A DNA stretch of 60,000 nucleotides. Source: Antedon mediterranea. Its lineage: Eukaryota > Echinodermata > Crinoidea > Comatulida > Antedonidae. Shown piece after piece: positions 57,310-60,000 of the stretch. Under the pieces are notes generated by a model, which saw only the letters and a program-made list of their open reading frames with translations, was not told the DNA's origin and ran no database searches. The translations under genes were made by a program, and so were the position numbers. Location: NCBI RefSeq assembly GCF_964355755.1, contig NC_092674.1:24518001-24578000 (forward strand). Direction: 5' to 3'. Numbering within the stretch: position 1 is the first letter of the stretch; every line of letters starts with the position of its first letter.

Positions 57310-60000
57310 GAAGGTACTTATACGCGATAGTAGATACTTTGTAAAACAAATTGATAGCGTGGTGATTTCCTTATTGAGTTATTTTTAAACAGTGATTTGT
57401 GAGGAATTAATTAGGACCGTAGGTTTTTTTTACACTACTATAAAAAAAGCAGCACTAGATTGGTAGAAACTCTTTTAACTTGTTATAGCATCATTTCTAA
57501 TAATTACCCCTGGAAATTTACTAAACTATCTTTAAACATCGGTAACAAATAAATCTACCTATATTGGTGATTTATTACCCAAAACGTAATAAAGTATATC
57601 TAATGCAGTCATTTCAAATTTCTTATCAACCTCTAATTTCTTAATCAAAAGTCAACGACTCATTTTCTGTCAAATCTGAAAATTAAGAAAGAGAAAAAAG
57701 ATACGAAGACTATAGTAAAAATGAGATAGACACTTCCCGTTTTTAGAAACATAATCGTGTCACGTGCAGTAGCGATTAATACACAAAACTAGGTGATTTA
57801 CTAAATCTTGCCAATATCTCACTTATCCCTCCGGCTGAGGCCAATGGATTGTTGACCAACCCGAATCGGTGAAGATAATGAATAAAACGAAAATTACTAT
57901 GACTATAGTTAAATTATAATAAAACGTGTATTACGTTTTTATCTGAATTGTTTTGTATTGTAACATGCTATTCGATATTAAAGTTAATTGTAGGGTTAGT
58001 TTTTAATTTTTGGAAGCTTTCTAGCTTTAAGCAGTCATCGATTAAAAACTACAAATAAAATTATCCAGCATTTCGTACAGAATTACCAGAAAGAAATGGA
58101 GAACATGCCTTATCATCCGATTCAATTTAAATGAGAACTGAGGAAAAACAAGAGGCATTTAAAACTGGTCTTGATTTAAATAAGACGACTACCACCAGAA
58201 GATGGCCGCAACTCCCTGATCGCAAGTACAGCGGCTTTTTAGAAAGATAAGAAGATAAAGAAACTGCATAGCTGCTGGTTTCATAATTTTGATGGTCCGT
58301 GGATAGAAGGGACATTTTTAATAGTCAATTGAAGCCACAGAAATGTTGTATTTGAGTTGGTGATCATGTCGATCGAAAAACTATGCAGGAATGATGACTG
58401 ATTTGAAAATGTGGATGAATGAGAATGTTTAGAAGAAGCCCAGAAAGAGAAGGTGACACAAAAGATTATCATGCTAAAAGGTAAAATGTAACCGATAATT
58501 TTTATCTAATTTTAACAATTTTTAGCCTCTTAACTTTTTGTGTGTGTTCTTGTAAATTGTATTTTATATTTTTGTATTTTGCCAGTTTTCAAATCACATT
58601 TCTGTTTTTTAAATGGACAATAAAGTATATATGACTATGACTATGACTATCATCGATAGATATTTGGAATTGTTAGACTAAAATAAAACAATAGAGACGC
58701 CTGAACACATTTCTTTTTTTTTCAACCCATTATTTTGGGAATTTTACTTTAAGACCGTTGGAATAGAATATTGGCTTTAATTTCGATATTCTTTTTTCTA
58801 ACTCAAAAGAATGATTAAATTGAATTCAAGCAGATATTTTCAATTCCCAGTATAACACAAAATAGAGTTGAGAGACATATTTAATGACCAAACTATAATA
58901 ATCCTCTTGGAACAATATATGTCTTATGATAACTTCCATGACACATTCGATTCTATCAAGAAGAAAAGGACGGAAGGAGGAAGTCAAATTCAAAACGGTA
59001 GCAGATTTTCTAAAATTTACGTCGATCATTTAATTTTACAAAGAGTTTTAATAGGCGCTGTCAGTGAGCAATGATTCGTTTAAAAATTCAACCCCCATCT
59101 TTCTAACTCGTCCTAACGACACCCATCTCTAGGAGTTTTCTTGTTTTTTGATAGACTTTTTTTTAAAGACTTGTTTTTATTCTAAGCCATTGGCTAAACC
59201 GTATGTATACCCAGGGAAGAGTGAACAATTTCACTTTTCTGTGGTATACCGTACCAAATATCTTCATTTGCGGGTTCTTCATTAGATGGTTGATTTATTT
59301 TGTATTATTACCGAGAACTATCACTTTTATTTTGCTTTTGGATAACTACCGTATAACTTTCTTCATTATTACATTTCATTAACCCATTCATTTGTCACAA
59401 ATTATACATAATTCATGTTGATGAATTGAATGTGAAATTCGTACACAATGTAATGTCTCATTTAATGAAGATCATGTTTGTATGTCTTCTCGAATTCTTC
59501 AATCGTTATTAATAATCTCCCAGGCGAGATCATAACATAATTGATATCGATTTAATATTAAATAATAAGTGTGCTGACATTGTTGAATTAAAGTTCATTT
59601 TTACTTATATTGAGTGAAACTGACAACTGATGTGATATTGAGTATATTAATATCAACTGTCAAAATAATATATAAAAAAATGTTGTCGAATAATTAAGTG
59701 TATAATAGATGCCTAACTTTGGTAGAGGATATTGTACTACTATAATACTACTATTTAGTTACAACACGATCTTAGTGGCGGCGCACAAAAAGAAACACGC
59801 GTAACATAAACAGAAACCAATCATGGTAATGCATTTGTTTCTCGTTTACGTCGACTTTAATAATTTATTTCTAATACCTAACAAATCTTTTTAAAAACAT
59901 GATTCCAAAATACAAAGATAAACAACAATGTGATAAAGTAAACCAAAATTGAAAATACGAATAAGTACAGTTTTACTGTATACTAGTAAAAAATGAAAAG
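57310..60000. other. Non-coding stretch
   Basis: AT-rich sequence with no supported exon. The one feature is a probable retroelement tail at 58540-58660. Confidence 0.5.
58540..58660 (+). mobile_element. Probable retroelement 3' tail with (TGACTA)n
   Basis: TTAAATGGACAATAAAGTAT is followed by ATGACTATGACTATGACTAT, a polyadenylation-type signal plus hexanucleotide tail as found at LINE 3' ends. Confidence 0.5.

Overview
The window is animal nuclear DNA: AT-rich, with short exons between long introns, GT..AG splice sites, a polymerase III tRNA-like gene, a SINE, LINE 3' ends and many miniature inverted-repeat elements (MITEs). A beta-2-type soluble guanylate cyclase, arthropod-unlike neuropeptide-style precursors and the dispersed octamer TAGGCCTA suggest a marine invertebrate deuterostome, most likely an echinoderm. 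That assignment is inference; no species marker was seen.

Left half (about 4.9-29.4 kb, + strand): eleven consecutive exons of one gene encode 764 residues of a soluble guanylate cyclase beta-2 subunit (GUCY1B2-like). They cover the heme-NO binding domain with its proximal histidine, the HNOBA/PAS region, a coiled coil, a complete class III cyclase domain and a C-terminal CaaX box. All splice phases agree. Only the first exon, about 28 residues, is missing. Its introns hold a 26-bp satellite with a 676-bp higher-order period, a 48-bp satellite, an 87-bp array, a MITE split by a SINE, several dead LINE 3' ends and a cluster of CTCF-like motifs.

Right half (about 32.8-49.5 kb): three small two-exon genes encode secreted precursors. 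Two on the + strand, 9.5 kb apart, are clear paralogues of a cysteine-free family sharing the block QGWRKKRST and an intron at the same place; I do not recognise the family. The third, on the - strand, is a 109-residue neuropeptide-type precursor with dibasic sites and one predicted C-terminally amidated peptide ending GAPF-amide. A tRNA-like gene with an unusual ATC anticodon lies between the paralogues.

The rest (about 50-60 kb) is non-coding and repeat-rich. Several mobile-element families recur through the window. Family A has ends GCTCTGTCTACACTATCAAA and a TTAA target. Family B has ends near GCGTGGTTCCCACTAG. Family C has ends TTAAAGATGTATTGTCCCA. In families A and B, internal segments have expanded into tandem arrays inside an element, so this locus appears to show satellites arising from MITEs.
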